A stretch of DNA of 64,000 bases from Streptomyces sp. R28 (GCF_041052385.1 NZ_CP163439.1:7057001-7121000), one strand, 5' to 3'. Shown: positions 46,296 to 56,278, counted from the first letter of the stretch. Program-made: numbers and translations. Notes: generated by a model from the sequence alone, not told the origin.

Positions 46296-47364
46296 CCTCC
46301 GGGCGGACGGCTCCGAGGACCGGGTTCGACGCGATCGGCGAGATCTTGACCTTCTCGCCGGTGCGCGGGGCCTGGACCACCTTGCCTTTGCCGAGGTACA
46401 TGGCCACGTGCGTGGCGTCCGGGAAGTAGACGATCAGGTCGCCCGGGCGCAGTTCGGTCAGCGGGACGCGGTCGAGCCGCGCCCACTGCTCCTGGCTCGT
46501 GCGGGGGATCGGGGTACCGGCGTGGGCCCATGCCTCTGACGTCAGGCCCGAGCAGTCGTACGACTTCGGGCCCTCCGCGCCCCACTTGTAGGGCTTTCCC
46601 ACCTGCTTCTTGGCGTAGCGGATGGCGCGGGCGGCCTCGCGGGACGGTTTGTGGTCGTCTTTGGCGAGGGCGCCGGACGCCATGAAGGCCCTCTGGGACT
46701 CGGCGACGTCCTGCTTCTCGAATGCGGCCAGGGCGGTGAGCTGTGCGGCGGTGAGGGAGGCGAGGAGTTCCTCGACCTTCTTCAGACGCTTGCGTACGGC
46801 GTCCCGGTTCTTCTTCTGGCGTTCGGCCAGGGCGAGTTGGGCGTCCAGGGCCTTGCGGGCCTGGCGGGCCAGCCCGTCGGCCTTCCTTTCCGTGCCGGTC
46901 AGGCGGCCGACCGTCTCGGCGCGCTCGCGTGCCAGCCGGCCGATGACATGGCCCTGGTCCAGGGCGTGCTGGGGGTCGCGGGCCAGGAGCAGGCGGACGT
47001 ACGGGGAGATGTCGGTGCTGTTCTGGTACTGCTGGCGGGCCAGGCGGCCGGCCGCTCCCCGGCTGTCGTGCAGGGAGAGGCGGGCGCGGGCCAGGGCGGT
47101 GTCCAGGCGGGTCACCTCGGTGCGCTGTTTCTCCAGCTTCTCCTCGGTGGCGTTGTAGGTCTCCGTGGCCCGCTCGGCCTCGCGGTACAGGCGCTGAAGG
47201 TCGGTCAGGAGTTCTGCCGTGGATCGCGCTCGGGGTTCGCGGGCCACGGCGGCCGCTGCGGGTGCCGGCGAGAGGAACGGTGCCGGCGAGAGGAGCATGG
47301 CGGCCGTCGTCGCGGTCGCCGTTGCCGCCGCCGTGCATGCCAGACGTAGGAGTCTTCCTGACAC
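46213..47364 (-). CDS. NlpC/P60 family secreted peptidoglycan endopeptidase
   Basis: 383 aa. Signal peptide to about residue 38 (APAAAA-VA), a long coiled coil (ELLTDLQRLYREAERATETY onward, residues 50-225), then the catalytic domain with Cys in SYDCSGLTSEAW, His in DATHVAMYLGKGKVV. A Lys/Arg/Pro-rich tail follows. GTG 47364 has GGAGG 7 nt upstream. Overlaps the convergent flavoenzyme gene by 83 nt. Confidence 0.9.
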   Translation of the reverse strand: MSGRLLRLACTAAATATATTAAMLLSPAPFLSPAPAAAAVAREPRARSTAELLTDLQRLYREAERATETYNATEEKLEKQRTEVTRLDTALARARLSLHDSRGAAGRLARQQYQNSTDISPYVRLLLARDPQHALDQGHVIGRLARERAETVGRLTGTERKADGLARQARKALDAQLALAERQKKNRDAVRKRLKKVEELLASLTAAQLTALAAFEKQDVAESQRAFMASGALAKDDHKPSREAARAIRYAKKQVGKPYKWGAEGPKSYDCSGLTSEAWAHAGTPIPRTSQEQWARLDRVPLTELRPGDLIVYFPDATHVAMYLGKGKVVQAPRTGEKVKISPIASNPVLGAVRPEVRPPKPPRGKPRSSPAHKRSSRSRTDH

Positions 47365-47466
47365 GTCATCACCTCCGGTGCGGAGAGGCTCTCTGCTCCA
47401 CACCGTGAGGATTAGACCGGGGCGGCGGGTTTGCGCGGCGGGTGTGCGCGGTTCGGCGCAGCGGCG

Positions 47467-47787
47467 TCACTCGTCCGTGGTGTCCGGCTTGCGCTGCGGC
47501 GTGGCGTCTGGCTTGGACCACGGCCAGTTCAGACGGCGGGTCTGCCTTCCTTCGGGGGCGTACTCGTACTTCCAGCGCCGGGAGAGACCCATGTGGGCGC
47601 CCGGTGTGCGGGGGACGCGGTGGTAGACGAGGACGGTCGGCGGGCCGCCGTGGGGGTCGGGGACGGGGATGCGGTACGTCTTGGGCGGGTGGCCGGTGAT
47701 GCCCAGGAGCACCGGCAGTACGCGGCCGTCCATGGGGCCGCCCTCGAAGGGGGTCTCTTCGCTCTTCACGGCACCAGTCTCAGCCAT
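47467..47787 (-). CDS. Hypothetical protein
   Basis: 106 aa, no recognised domain. The sequence is Pro/Arg/Lys-rich with a VLPVLLGITGHPPKTYRIPV core; no signal peptide. It starts 8 nt inside the TetR gene's end, suggesting cotranscription. Confidence 0.6.
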   Translation of the reverse strand: MAETGAVKSEETPFEGGPMDGRVLPVLLGITGHPPKTYRIPVPDPHGGPPTVLVYHRVPRTPGAHMGLSRRWKYEYAPEGRQTRRLNWPWSKPDATPQRKPDTTDE

Positions 47788-48424
47788 CCGCCGCAAGCTT
47801 GGGCGTCAGCTCCGCGGTCTGGGGGTCTCGGGCCGCCGTGACGGAGAGTACGGCGACGAACTGGTCGACCAGCCAGTCCCGTAGTTCCTCGACGGGGGGC
47901 TGCTTGTCCTCGTCGAGCCAGATGAGGGAGGCCGCCTCCACGGCGGTGATCCACATCCGTACGGTCATGCGCAGGCGCAGGCCGGGGTCGGTGATCTCCA
48001 GGTGGCTGAGGATGTGCTCGGCCGCGGCGCGGCGTACGCCATCGACTATGGCCGTCGTACGGGACGTCTCCACGACGCTGCCGCCCTGGAGCAGCGCGCT
48101 GAACCCGGCGTCGTGCTCGTCCACGAAGGCGAGGTAACGGTCGAGGGCGCGGGCGAGGCGGGGCAGGAGCGGGCCGTTCGGGGGTTCGTCGAAGCAGCGC
48201 TGGAGCTCTTCGGCGGCCGAGCGGAGGGCGGCCTCGTAGAGCTGCTGCTTGCCGCCGGGGAAGTAGCGGTACACCAGGGGCCGGGACACGCCGGCCGCCT
48301 CTGCCACGTCGTCCAGGGACACGTCCTCGGGGGCTCGGTGTGCGAAGAGGGTGAGGGCGGCGTCGAGGAGCTGGCTGCGGCGTTCCTCGACGCTCAGGCG
48401 GCGGTAGGCGGGGGCGGCGGGCAT
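47780..48424 (-). CDS. TetR family transcriptional regulator
   Basis: 214 aa. HTH at residues 17-55 (QLLDAALTLFAHRAPEDVSL, EAAGVSRPLVYRYFPGGKQQ). It is the upstream gene of a two-gene run with the hypothetical at 47467 and lies in the same direction as the AurF-like gene at 48591; the diiron oxygenase pair could be its target. Ligand unknown. Confidence 0.9.
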   Translation of the reverse strand: MPAAPAYRRLSVEERRSQLLDAALTLFAHRAPEDVSLDDVAEAAGVSRPLVYRYFPGGKQQLYEAALRSAAEELQRCFDEPPNGPLLPRLARALDRYLAFVDEHDAGFSALLQGGSVVETSRTTAIVDGVRRAAAEHILSHLEITDPGLRLRMTVRMWITAVEAASLIWLDEDKQPPVEELRDWLVDQFVAVLSVTAARDPQTAELTPKLAADG

Positions 48425-48590
48425 GGGATGAAGCCTAGTCGCCGCGGGGGTGCGGGGATTCGGCGGACGCGGGTCCGTTGTGGCTGGTCGCGCCCACGCA
48501 GCAGAGTCGCACACCGGTACGGTCCCGCGCCCCCAAGAGGGCGGCACTCCTTAGCGCCGGGTTGCGCGACCCACCCCCGCCCGGCCCCCC

Positions 48591-49529
48591 TTACGCCAGC
48601 AGCCCGGACGACCTCCACAGCCGCCGCCCCGCCCCCCGCAGCACCCCGATGTCGTCCAGGAAGTCCGTCAGCTTCTTCGCCCCCGTCTGCATGACCTCCC
48701 GCCGGTGTCCGCTCGCCTTCACCTGCGCCATCGCCTCCCGCTTGTCCAGGCCCACGTTCGTGTAGACCTCGGGATTCACGAACGCCACCGAGAACACCCG
48801 CGCGAACTCACCGGAGGTCACCCGCGTGAACTCCTGGGACCACTTCGGGGCCGTCAGCATCTGGCGGCGGAGTTCCTCGCGGGCGTAGCGGACGTGGCGG
48901 GCCTCCTCGACCACGTGGATGCGGGTGACGCCGCGTATCAGGGGTTGTACGCGCTCGTCGGGGAAGGTCAGGCGCTGCATCCAGTCGAGGACCTCCTCGC
49001 CGAGGAGGGTCGCCGTGAAGGAGCCGGGGGTGGTGGAGATCGTCTTGAAGAGGCGGCCCAGCTGCTGGTGGGTGCGGCTGACGGGGTACCAGGGGGTGTC
49101 GCCGTGGGAGATCAGGCGGGCGAACATCTTGGAGTGGCGGCACTCGTCCTCGATCTCGGTGAGTGCGTAGCGGACGTGTGCGCTCGTTGCTGATTTGTCG
49201 TAGATGTGGCGGACCAGGAGCTGCATGAGGATGAGCTCGAACCAGATCCCGAGCGAGGCCAGTGCGGCGGCCTCGTGCCGGGAGAGCAGGAGGCGTTGTT
49301 CCTCGCTCATCCGCTTCCACAGGGGGGTGTCGTAGAGGGAGAGGAGCTCCGGGGGCCAGAACCACTTGCCCTCCTCGAAGGGCGCGTCCCAGTCCAGTTC
49401 CCTGTCGGGGTCGAAGGAGTGCTTGGCGGAAGAGGCGAGGAGGCGCTCGGCCACCTGTTCGCGGTCCTTGAGCAGGCCGAGTGCGTCGCGCAGTCCGTCC
49501 AGCGCGGCGTCTTCCGTCAGGGTCGTCAT
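48591..49529 (-). CDS. AurF-like non-haem diiron oxygenase
   Basis: 312 aa. Four-helix-bundle diiron site: FELILMQLLVRHIY (first Glu), EIEDECRHSKMF (Glu, Glu, His), LLGEEVLDWMQ (Glu) and RIHVVEEARHVRY (His, Glu, His). The extra upstream His in the last motif matches the N-oxygenase AurF. It would oxygenate an amine or another small molecule. Divergent from a second diiron protein at 49655. Confidence 0.82.
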   Translation of the reverse strand: MTTLTEDAALDGLRDALGLLKDREQVAERLLASSAKHSFDPDRELDWDAPFEEGKWFWPPELLSLYDTPLWKRMSEEQRLLLSRHEAAALASLGIWFELILMQLLVRHIYDKSATSAHVRYALTEIEDECRHSKMFARLISHGDTPWYPVSRTHQQLGRLFKTISTTPGSFTATLLGEEVLDWMQRLTFPDERVQPLIRGVTRIHVVEEARHVRYAREELRRQMLTAPKWSQEFTRVTSGEFARVFSVAFVNPEVYTNVGLDKREAMAQVKASGHRREVMQTGAKKLTDFLDDIGVLRGAGRRLWRSSGLLA

Positions 49530-49654
49530 CGGTCCCTCACCTCGTTACCGGGGGTACGTCGTCCGCGTCTTATGAGACTGCTTGTCAGCAAGACCGTCAA
49601 TCCCCTGCGCAAGACTTGTTGACCCGGCGTCTACTACGTGTGAGCCTGCCGGAC

Positions 49655-50761
49655 ATGCCGACATTCGACGTGTACGCCAACGATCCGGGAGACCCTCTCT
49701 GGCAGGTACCCGCGACCGGCGCGGCCCGTTTCAGCTGGGAGTACGACGACGGCCGCGACCGGCTGCTGGCCCTGTACCAGAAGGGCAAGGACAAGCAGTG
49801 GGACGGGCAGTCGAGGATCGACTGGGACCTGGAGGTCGATCCGTACGACGCGCTCGGTACGCCGGAGGAGGCGATGGCCCTGTACGGGACGCCGTACTGG
49901 GCGAAGATGAGCGAGCGGGAGAGGGGCGAGCTGCGCAAGCACTACGCCTCCTGGCAGTTCAGTCAGTTTCTGCACGGCGAGCAGGGCGCGATGATCTGTG
50001 CGGCGCGGATCGTGGAGTCGGTGCCCGATCTGGACGCGAAGTTCTACTCGGCGACGCAGACGATGGACGAGGCGCGGCATGCCGAGATCTACGGGCGCTT
50101 TCTGCACGAGAAGATCGGGATGGTCTATCCGATCAACGACAACCTGCAGTCGCTGCTGGGTGACACGCTGCGGGACAGCCGTTGGGACATGCCCTACCTC
50201 GGTATGCAGGTGTTGATCGAGGGGCTTGCGCTGGCCGCCTTCGGGATGATCCGGGACACCACCGACAAGCCGCTGCCCAAGCAGATCCTGGCGTATGTGA
50301 TGCAGGACGAGGCGCGGCACGTGGCCTTCGGGCGGATGGCGCTGCGGGACTACTACAAGCAGCTGACCGATGCCGAGCTCCGCGAGCGCGAGGAGTTCGT
50401 CATCGAGGGCTGCTATCTGATGCGCGACCGGCTGCGGGGCGTGGAGGTCCTGGAGAACTTCGGGATCCCGAAGGCCGAGGCGGAGCAGATCAGTGAGCGG
50501 TCGGAGTTTCTGCGGTTGTTCCGGCGGCTGCTCTTCTCTCGCATCGTCCCCTGTGTGAAGGACATCGGGCTGTGGGGCGAGCGCCTTCAGCAGGCCTATG
50601 TGCACATGGGGGTGTTCGAGATGGGGGACTCGAACCTGGACCTGCTGATGGCTCAGGACGAGGAGATCGCCGAGAAGCTCGACGCCGAGCGGTTCGCGGT
50701 GGAGGAGCGGGAGCGGGTGGCGGAGGTGGAGGAGGCGATCGAGGCGGGCGGTGAGGGCTAG
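49655..50761 (+). CDS. Ferritin-like diiron protein, second copy of the oxygenase pair
   Basis: 368 aa. Two repeats of the DEARH motif: MDEARHAEIYGRF (about residue 135) and QDEARHVAFGRMAL (about 225), preceded by HGEQGAM and IEGLALAAFG glutamates; this is the double E...ExxH arrangement of a diiron bundle. ATG 49655 follows a clear conserved start (MPTFDVYANDPG). Divergent from the AurF-like gene, with about 125 bp between. Confidence 0.85.
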   Translation: MPTFDVYANDPGDPLWQVPATGAARFSWEYDDGRDRLLALYQKGKDKQWDGQSRIDWDLEVDPYDALGTPEEAMALYGTPYWAKMSERERGELRKHYASWQFSQFLHGEQGAMICAARIVESVPDLDAKFYSATQTMDEARHAEIYGRFLHEKIGMVYPINDNLQSLLGDTLRDSRWDMPYLGMQVLIEGLALAAFGMIRDTTDKPLPKQILAYVMQDEARHVAFGRMALRDYYKQLTDAELREREEFVIEGCYLMRDRLRGVEVLENFGIPKAEAEQISERSEFLRLFRRLLFSRIVPCVKDIGLWGERLQQAYVHMGVFEMGDSNLDLLMAQDEEIAEKLDAERFAVEERERVAEVEEAIEAGGEG

Positions 50762-51276
50762 AGCGAGCAGCCCAGGTCGTCCGGCACTTCGCCGAGTACC
50801 GGCTGCGCCCCCTGCGGCGGGAACGACGTGCGCAGGGTGAAGGCGTACGGGGTCGGGCCGTTGGTGCGCAGGTGCAGGAGGCGCGACTCCGCCTCCGCGA
50901 CCGTCGGGCGGTGGCCCGCGGGGACCCACCACAGAGCCGTCATCGCCTCCTGCACCCGTTCGAACCACTCCCGGCGGCGGGCCAGCATCTCGCGGTGACG
51001 GCCCTGGTACATGTACGCCGTCAGGGCGTTCGTGTCCCGCCACATCGTCAGGTTGATGATCAGCCAGTCGTCGCCGAAGACGCTCACGTCCGTCGCGTCG
51101 CCGGAGTCGTCCTGCAGTCGCCAGACGAAGCCGTCGGCGGCCTCGGCGTCGGCGTTCACGGGGTCGAGGTTGTCGACGAAGTCCTTCAACTGCGGTGAGT
51201 CCAGCGGGGCCTTGAGGCGCGCGATGTTGACCTGGGCGAGTTCGTAGGCTGATTCCGGGGCGGTGGATGGCGTCAT
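50758..51276 (-). CDS. DUF3291 domain protein
   Basis: 172 aa. The DUF3291 pattern is present: YELAQVNIARLKAPLDSPQL, DWLIINLTMWRDTNALTAYM, HREMLARRREWFERVQEAMT and WWVPAGHRPTVAEA. Monooxygenase-like fold (dimeric ferredoxin-like), function unknown. Convergent with the diiron protein gene (4-nt overlap). Confidence 0.85.
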   Translation of the reverse strand: MTPSTAPESAYELAQVNIARLKAPLDSPQLKDFVDNLDPVNADAEAADGFVWRLQDDSGDATDVSVFGDDWLIINLTMWRDTNALTAYMYQGRHREMLARRREWFERVQEAMTALWWVPAGHRPTVAEAESRLLHLRTNGPTPYAFTLRTSFPPQGAQPVLGEVPDDLGCSL

Positions 51277-51444
51277 GGACCGAACGATAGGTCGGGGCGC
51301 GGCCGCGGGCCCAGGGTGCGTCTCAGTACGTGGGCACATGTCCCTCTTTCACAGAGTGGACGGAGTGTGCGTGAGTACCTGTGTACCGGCGTCTTACGGG
51401 CGGGAAACCGTGCCCTGACCGGCCCGCCCGTAGCCTCACGGGGC

Positions 51445-53412
51445 ATGACGGGGAAAGTACTGACCACCTTCCGCTCCATCGTCCGCCGCCCGGCCGGCCT
51501 TCCCGGGTGGAACTCCATCCGGGGCCGGATGGCCATCGTGCTGGCCGTTCCGACCTGCCTACTGCTCACTCTGATCGGGCTCGGCGTCGCCGACCGGGCC
51601 GCCGACTGGTCCGCCGCCCGGGAGACCGAGGCGCATGTCGGGGTGCTGTTGCGGGGGCAGGAGCTCGTCCGGGAGGTGCAGCGCGAACGCGGGCTGACCA
51701 ACGGGCTGTTGGGCGGCGAGGCCGGGTACCGCGACGACGTCGCCGCGCAGCGCGGCCGTACCGACGAGGCACGGGACGCCCTGCGTGCCGCGCTCGAAGA
51801 GGAGAGCGGTGCGCTGCCCGACGCCGCGGTCTTTGCGCTGCGGGCCGCCGACGATCCCCTCGCCGCCCTCACCGCGACGCGCGAGGGCGTCGACGCCGGC
51901 ACCGCCGACCGTGCCGCCACCCTGCGCACGTACACCAAGGCCGTCACCGCCCTCATCGACGCCGAGTCGGCCGGCGCCCCGGACGGCGACCGGGGGATCG
52001 CACAGGGCGTGCAGGCGCTCCAGGCCCTCGCCCGCGCCACGGAGGCCGTCGCTCTCGAACGCGGCTCCCTCAACGGGGTGTTCGCGGCCGGGCGGTTCCG
52101 TGCCGGGGAGTACCTCGACTTCACGGAGGTCCGGGCCGCCCGGGTGGCCGCGCTGGGGCAGTTCCGGCAACTCGCCGGGGTAGAGGAGGAGTCCGCGCTC
52201 GACGGTGCCTTCGGCACAGCTGCCGCGCGCCGGGTCGGCGGGTACGAGACGCGGGCCGAGCGGGGGGCCGACGGGTCCGCTCTCGCCGTTCCCCCTGGCC
52301 GTTGGTGGGCCGACATGACGACCCTCGTCGACGATCTGCACGACGTGCAGCGGGCGGTCGGGGACGACGTCCGTGCGCGTGCCGCCGAGGCCGGTTCCGC
52401 CGCCACCCGACAGCTCGGTGGCTTCCTCGCGCTCGGGGCGCTGATCCTCGCCGTGGCCGTCGCGCTCGCCGTCTTCTCGGCCCGCTCCATCACCCGGCCG
52501 CTGGGCGCCCTCGCCGACGAGGCGGACGCCGTTGCCGGGAGCCGGCTGCCCGACGCCGTCCGGCGGATCCAGGAGGCCGACCCCGACACCCCGCCCGCGC
52601 CGCAGTTCGCACGGCCCCGGCCGCCCGGGGGCGCACGGGAGATCAGCCGCCTGGCCGCGGCCCTGCGCAACGTCGAGGACACCGCCGTAGGACTCGCCGC
52701 CGAGCAGGCCGTCCTGCGCCGCACCAGCACCGAGTCCCTGGCCAGCCTCGGCCGGCGCAACCAGAGCCTGCTCACCCGGCAGCTCGGCCTGATCACCACC
52801 CTGGAGAGCCAGGAGCTCGACCCGGACGCCCTCGCCGAGCTCTTCGAACTCGACCACCTCGCCACCGGGATGCGCCGCAACGCCGAGTCCCTGCTGGTGC
52901 TCGCCGGTGAGGAGTCGCCGGCCCGATCCTGGAAGGGCACGGTCGCCGTCGCCGACGTGGTGCGCTCTGCCGTGTCGGAGGTCGAGCAGTACCGGCGGGT
53001 GGCCGCGGTGGACGTCCAGCAGTGCGGCGTCCGCGGCCACTGCGTCGCCGAACTGTCCCACCTGCTCGCCGAGTTGGTGGAGAACGCGCTGATGTTCAGC
53101 CCGCCCGAGCAGCCCGTCGAGGTCTACGGCTGGCGCGACGGCGCCGAGTACTGCCTGGCCGTCGTGGACCGGGGGATCGGGATGACCCCGGAGCTCCTGG
53201 CCGAGTCCAACGCCGTGCTGGCCGGCCAGGGCGACTCCCTGCACACCGCCCCGACCAGGTTCCTGGGCCACCACGTCGTCGGCGCCCTCGCCGCCCGCCT
53301 CGGCGCCCATGTCGAGCTGCGCCCCACCCAGGGCACGGGCGTCACCGCGTACGTCGCCCTGCCGGCCGTCCTGGTTCAGGAGCCGACGTCAACCGCGGCC
53401 CTGCGACGGTGA
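51445..53412 (+). CDS. Orphan sensor kinase with NIT-like ectodomain (CvnA-like)
   Basis: 655 aa. Membrane helices near residues 30-50 (MAIVLAVPTCLLLTLIGLGV) and 330-355 (LGGFLALGALILAVAVALAV) flank a helical nitrate/nitrite-sensing-like domain with VQRERGLTNGLLGGEAG. HAMP and a HATPase follow (LLAELVENALMFSPP, VVDRGIGMTPELL); the true H-box is replaced as in CvnA proteins. No cvnB-D partners are adjacent. Its end overlaps the PBP gene by 24 nt. Confidence 0.85.
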   Translation: MTGKVLTTFRSIVRRPAGLPGWNSIRGRMAIVLAVPTCLLLTLIGLGVADRAADWSAARETEAHVGVLLRGQELVREVQRERGLTNGLLGGEAGYRDDVAAQRGRTDEARDALRAALEEESGALPDAAVFALRAADDPLAALTATREGVDAGTADRAATLRTYTKAVTALIDAESAGAPDGDRGIAQGVQALQALARATEAVALERGSLNGVFAAGRFRAGEYLDFTEVRAARVAALGQFRQLAGVEEESALDGAFGTAAARRVGGYETRAERGADGSALAVPPGRWWADMTTLVDDLHDVQRAVGDDVRARAAEAGSAATRQLGGFLALGALILAVAVALAVFSARSITRPLGALADEADAVAGSRLPDAVRRIQEADPDTPPAPQFARPRPPGGAREISRLAAALRNVEDTAVGLAAEQAVLRRTSTESLASLGRRNQSLLTRQLGLITTLESQELDPDALAELFELDHLATGMRRNAESLLVLAGEESPARSWKGTVAVADVVRSAVSEVEQYRRVAAVDVQQCGVRGHCVAELSHLLAELVENALMFSPPEQPVEVYGWRDGAEYCLAVVDRGIGMTPELLAESNAVLAGQGDSLHTAPTRFLGHHVVGALAARLGAHVELRPTQGTGVTAYVALPAVLVQEPTSTAALRR

Positions 53413-54864
53413 CTTCAGCACCGCCTCCATCACCGCCCGCGCGATCGGGGCCGCGTCCCCGCCCCCGCTGATCTCACCCCGGTCCGCGTCCGCGTCCTCC
53501 ACCACCACGGCGACCGCGACCTTGGGCTCCAGGTCGCGGTCGCCCTGCGCCCAGGAGACGAACCAGGCGTACGGCGTCCCGGAGTTGCCGAGGCCGTGCT
53601 GGGCCGTACCGGTCTTGCCGCCGACCGTCGCGCCGGGGATCCAGGCGTTCGTGCCGGTTCCCTCGCGCACCGCGTCCGCCATCAGTTCCTTGACGAGTAC
53701 GGCGGTCGACGGGCGCATGGCCTGCCGCACCGGGCGGGAGGCGGGCGTCGACACCGTGGCGCCGCTCGCCCGGGTCGTGCGCTCCACCAGATAGGGCGAG
53801 CGCACCTTGCCGCCGTTCGCCACGGCCGCCGCGACCATCGCCATCTGCAGCGGAGTGGCCCGGGTGTTGTACTGGCCGATCGACGACAGGGCGAGCTGCG
53901 CCCGGTCCACCTTCGGGTCGAAGGTGGACTCGGCGACCGAGAACGGGATCCGCAGGTCCGCGTCGTTGAAGCCGAAGGCAGCCGCCGTCGTCGCCATCCG
54001 CCTCGCCCCCACCCGCACACCCAGCTTGGCGAACACCGTGTTGCAGGACCACTCGAAGGCCTTCCGCAGCGGGACGTCCTCGCAGCCCTCGGACTCGTTC
54101 GTCAGCGAGGTCCTGGTGCCGGGGAGGCGGTACGGATCGGGGGAGTCGGTCGGCTCGTCCAGGTCCTCGACCACGCCCGAGTCCAGCGCCGCCGCCGCGG
54201 TCACCACCTTGAAGGTCGAACCCGGCGGATACGTCTTGCGCACCGCCCGGTTGAGCATCGGCTTGTCCGCGTCGCCGTTCAGGGACTTCCAGGACCGCGC
54301 CACGGACGAGCCGTTCCCCGACAGTACGGACGGGTCGTACGACGGCGCGGACACCAGGGCCAGGATCCGCCCGGTCGCCGGTTCGATCGCCGCCACCGCG
54401 CCCTTGCGGCCGGCCAGCCCTTCGTACGCCGCCTCCTGCGCGCCCCGGTGCAGGGTGGTGACGACGTCGCCGCCGGGGTTCCGGTCGCGGGCGAGGTCGT
54501 TCCACAGCGGGAACGGCGACAGCAGCGGGTCCGTGCCCGACAGCACGCCGTCCTCGGTGTGCTCCAGGAGCGAGGTGCCGTACACCTGCGAGGCGTAGCC
54601 GGTGACGGGGGCGTACATCGGGCCGTTGGCGTACGTCCGTTCGTAGCGGAGGTGCTCGCCGGTGTCGTGGGATCCGGTGACCGGTTCGCGGCCGACCAGG
54701 ATGTCGCCGCGCGGTTGCCCGTAACGGGCGATGTTGGTGCGGCGGTTGGCGATGTTGTCGTCGTAGGTCGGGGCCTCGAAGACCTGCAGGCGGGTGGCGG
54801 TCACGAGCAGCGCGATCAGCAGCAGGGCGCAGAAGAGCGCGGCATGCCGGATGTGCCGGGTCAT
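53389..54864 (-). CDS. Penicillin-binding protein (class B transpeptidase)
   Basis: 491 aa. One N-terminal membrane helix (FCALLLIALLVTA), a dimerisation domain, then the transpeptidase: active Ser216 in PPGSTFKV, SxN in WSCNTVF, and KTG in GGKTGTAQHG. It forms peptide cross-links in peptidoglycan. It is 31 nt downstream of a RodA/FtsW-type gene, the usual SEDS-bPBP partnership. Confidence 0.95.
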   Translation of the reverse strand: MTRHIRHAALFCALLLIALLVTATRLQVFEAPTYDDNIANRRTNIARYGQPRGDILVGREPVTGSHDTGEHLRYERTYANGPMYAPVTGYASQVYGTSLLEHTEDGVLSGTDPLLSPFPLWNDLARDRNPGGDVVTTLHRGAQEAAYEGLAGRKGAVAAIEPATGRILALVSAPSYDPSVLSGNGSSVARSWKSLNGDADKPMLNRAVRKTYPPGSTFKVVTAAAALDSGVVEDLDEPTDSPDPYRLPGTRTSLTNESEGCEDVPLRKAFEWSCNTVFAKLGVRVGARRMATTAAAFGFNDADLRIPFSVAESTFDPKVDRAQLALSSIGQYNTRATPLQMAMVAAAVANGGKVRSPYLVERTTRASGATVSTPASRPVRQAMRPSTAVLVKELMADAVREGTGTNAWIPGATVGGKTGTAQHGLGNSGTPYAWFVSWAQGDRDLEPKVAVAVVVEDADADRGEISGGGDAAPIARAVMEAVLKSPSQGRG

Positions 54865-54895
54865 CGGGCGGCCTCCGCACGCTCGTCGTGTCCCG

Positions 54896-56278
54896 TCATA
54901 CGGCGGCCTCCTCGCCCTTGGGCACGCCGAGCTGACTGCGCGACCTGTCGCTCACCCGGATCAGCAGCGCCACCATGGCCCAGTTGGTCACCACCGACGA
55001 GCCGCCCTGCGCCAGGAACGGCATCGCCATGCCCGTCAGCGGGATCAGGCCCGTCACCCCGCCCGCGATCACGAACACCTGGAGCGCGAGGATCGAGGCG
55101 AGCCCCACCGCGAGCAGCCGGCCGAAGGGGTCCCGCAGGGCGAGGCCCGCCCGGTAGCCGCGCTCCACCAGCAGGCCGTAGAGGAGGAAGATCGCCGACA
55201 GGCCCGCCAGACCCAGCTCCTCCCCGGCCGTCGCCAGGATGAAGTCCGACTTGGCCGCGAAGCCGATCAGGATCGAGTGGCCGAGGCCCAGTCCCGTGCC
55301 GAGCACGCCGCCCGCCGCGAAGGCGAACAGCGACTGGGACAGCTGGTTGGGGCCCTGGCCCGCGTCGATCGACGCGAACGGGTGCTGCCAGTCCTCGACC
55401 CTGCTGTGCACATGCGGCTCCAGCTGGCCGACGGCCACCGCGCCGAGCGCCGCCAGCAGCAGGCCGAGCGCGATCCAGCCGGTGCGGCCGGTGGCGACGT
55501 AGAGCAGGACCACGAACAGGCCGAAGAACAGCAGCGATGTGCCCAGGTCGCGTTCGAGGACGAGCACCCCCACGCTCAGCAGCCAGATGGCGACGATCGG
55601 GCCGAGGACGCGCCCGGTGGGCAGTTGCAGTCGGTCGATCCCGAGGACACGACGGCCCGTGTAGGCCAGCGCGCTGCGGTTGGCGGCCAGATACGCCGCG
55701 AAGAACACCGCGAGCAGCACCTTCGCGAACTCGCCGGGCTGGATGGAGAATCCGGCGATCCGGATCCAGATGCGGGCGCCGTTCACGGACGGGAAGAAGA
55801 TCGGCAGGGTGAGCAGCACGAGAGCGGCGACGACACAGACGTACGAGTAGCGCTGGAGCACCCGGTAGTCGCGCAGCAGGAGCACGACCACGATGAACAG
55901 CGCCACCCCAAGCGTGGACCACACGAGTTGGGCGGGCGCCGCCTGATCGCCCGGTGTCTCCAGGTCGAGCCGGTAGATCAGGACCAGGCCGAGGCCGTTG
56001 AGCAGCACGCCGATCGGCAGCAGCAGCGGGTCGGCGCAGGGGGCGCGCAGGCGCACCGCCAGATGGGCGACCAACGCGAGCACGCCGAGCCCCGCGCCGT
56101 AACCGGCGGCACCGGGCGGGACGGTGCCGTGCTGGGCGAGGCCGACCGCGCAGTAGCCGTACACGGAGAGCAGGACGGCCACGACGATGAGGGCCAGTTC
56201 GATGCCACGGCGCCGGGGGATCGGTACGGCGGGAGCGGGCGTGTCCGCTGCCACCAGGGTGGTTCCGGCCTTGGTCAT
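54896..56278 (-). CDS. FtsW/RodA/SpoVE family glycan polymerase
   Basis: 460 aa SEDS membrane protein with about ten or more hydrophobic helices. Family landmarks: NGARIWIRIAGFSIQPGEFA, LERDLGTSLLFFG, HSILIGFAAKSDFILATAGEELG and GLIPLTGMAMPFLAQGGSS. It polymerises glycan strands with its PBP partner downstream. Cell division or sporulation specificity cannot be told. Confidence 0.95.
   Translation of the reverse strand: MTKAGTTLVAADTPAPAVPIPRRRGIELALIVVAVLLSVYGYCAVGLAQHGTVPPGAAGYGAGLGVLALVAHLAVRLRAPCADPLLLPIGVLLNGLGLVLIYRLDLETPGDQAAPAQLVWSTLGVALFIVVVLLLRDYRVLQRYSYVCVVAALVLLTLPIFFPSVNGARIWIRIAGFSIQPGEFAKVLLAVFFAAYLAANRSALAYTGRRVLGIDRLQLPTGRVLGPIVAIWLLSVGVLVLERDLGTSLLFFGLFVVLLYVATGRTGWIALGLLLAALGAVAVGQLEPHVHSRVEDWQHPFASIDAGQGPNQLSQSLFAFAAGGVLGTGLGLGHSILIGFAAKSDFILATAGEELGLAGLSAIFLLYGLLVERGYRAGLALRDPFGRLLAVGLASILALQVFVIAGGVTGLIPLTGMAMPFLAQGGSSVVTNWAMVALLIRVSDRSRSQLGVPKGEEAAV

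Noticed and set aside
51559..53310. 583-codon minus-strand frame opposite the orphan NIT kinase
   Set aside because: Shadow frame; the plus-strand protein has membrane helices and a HATPase.
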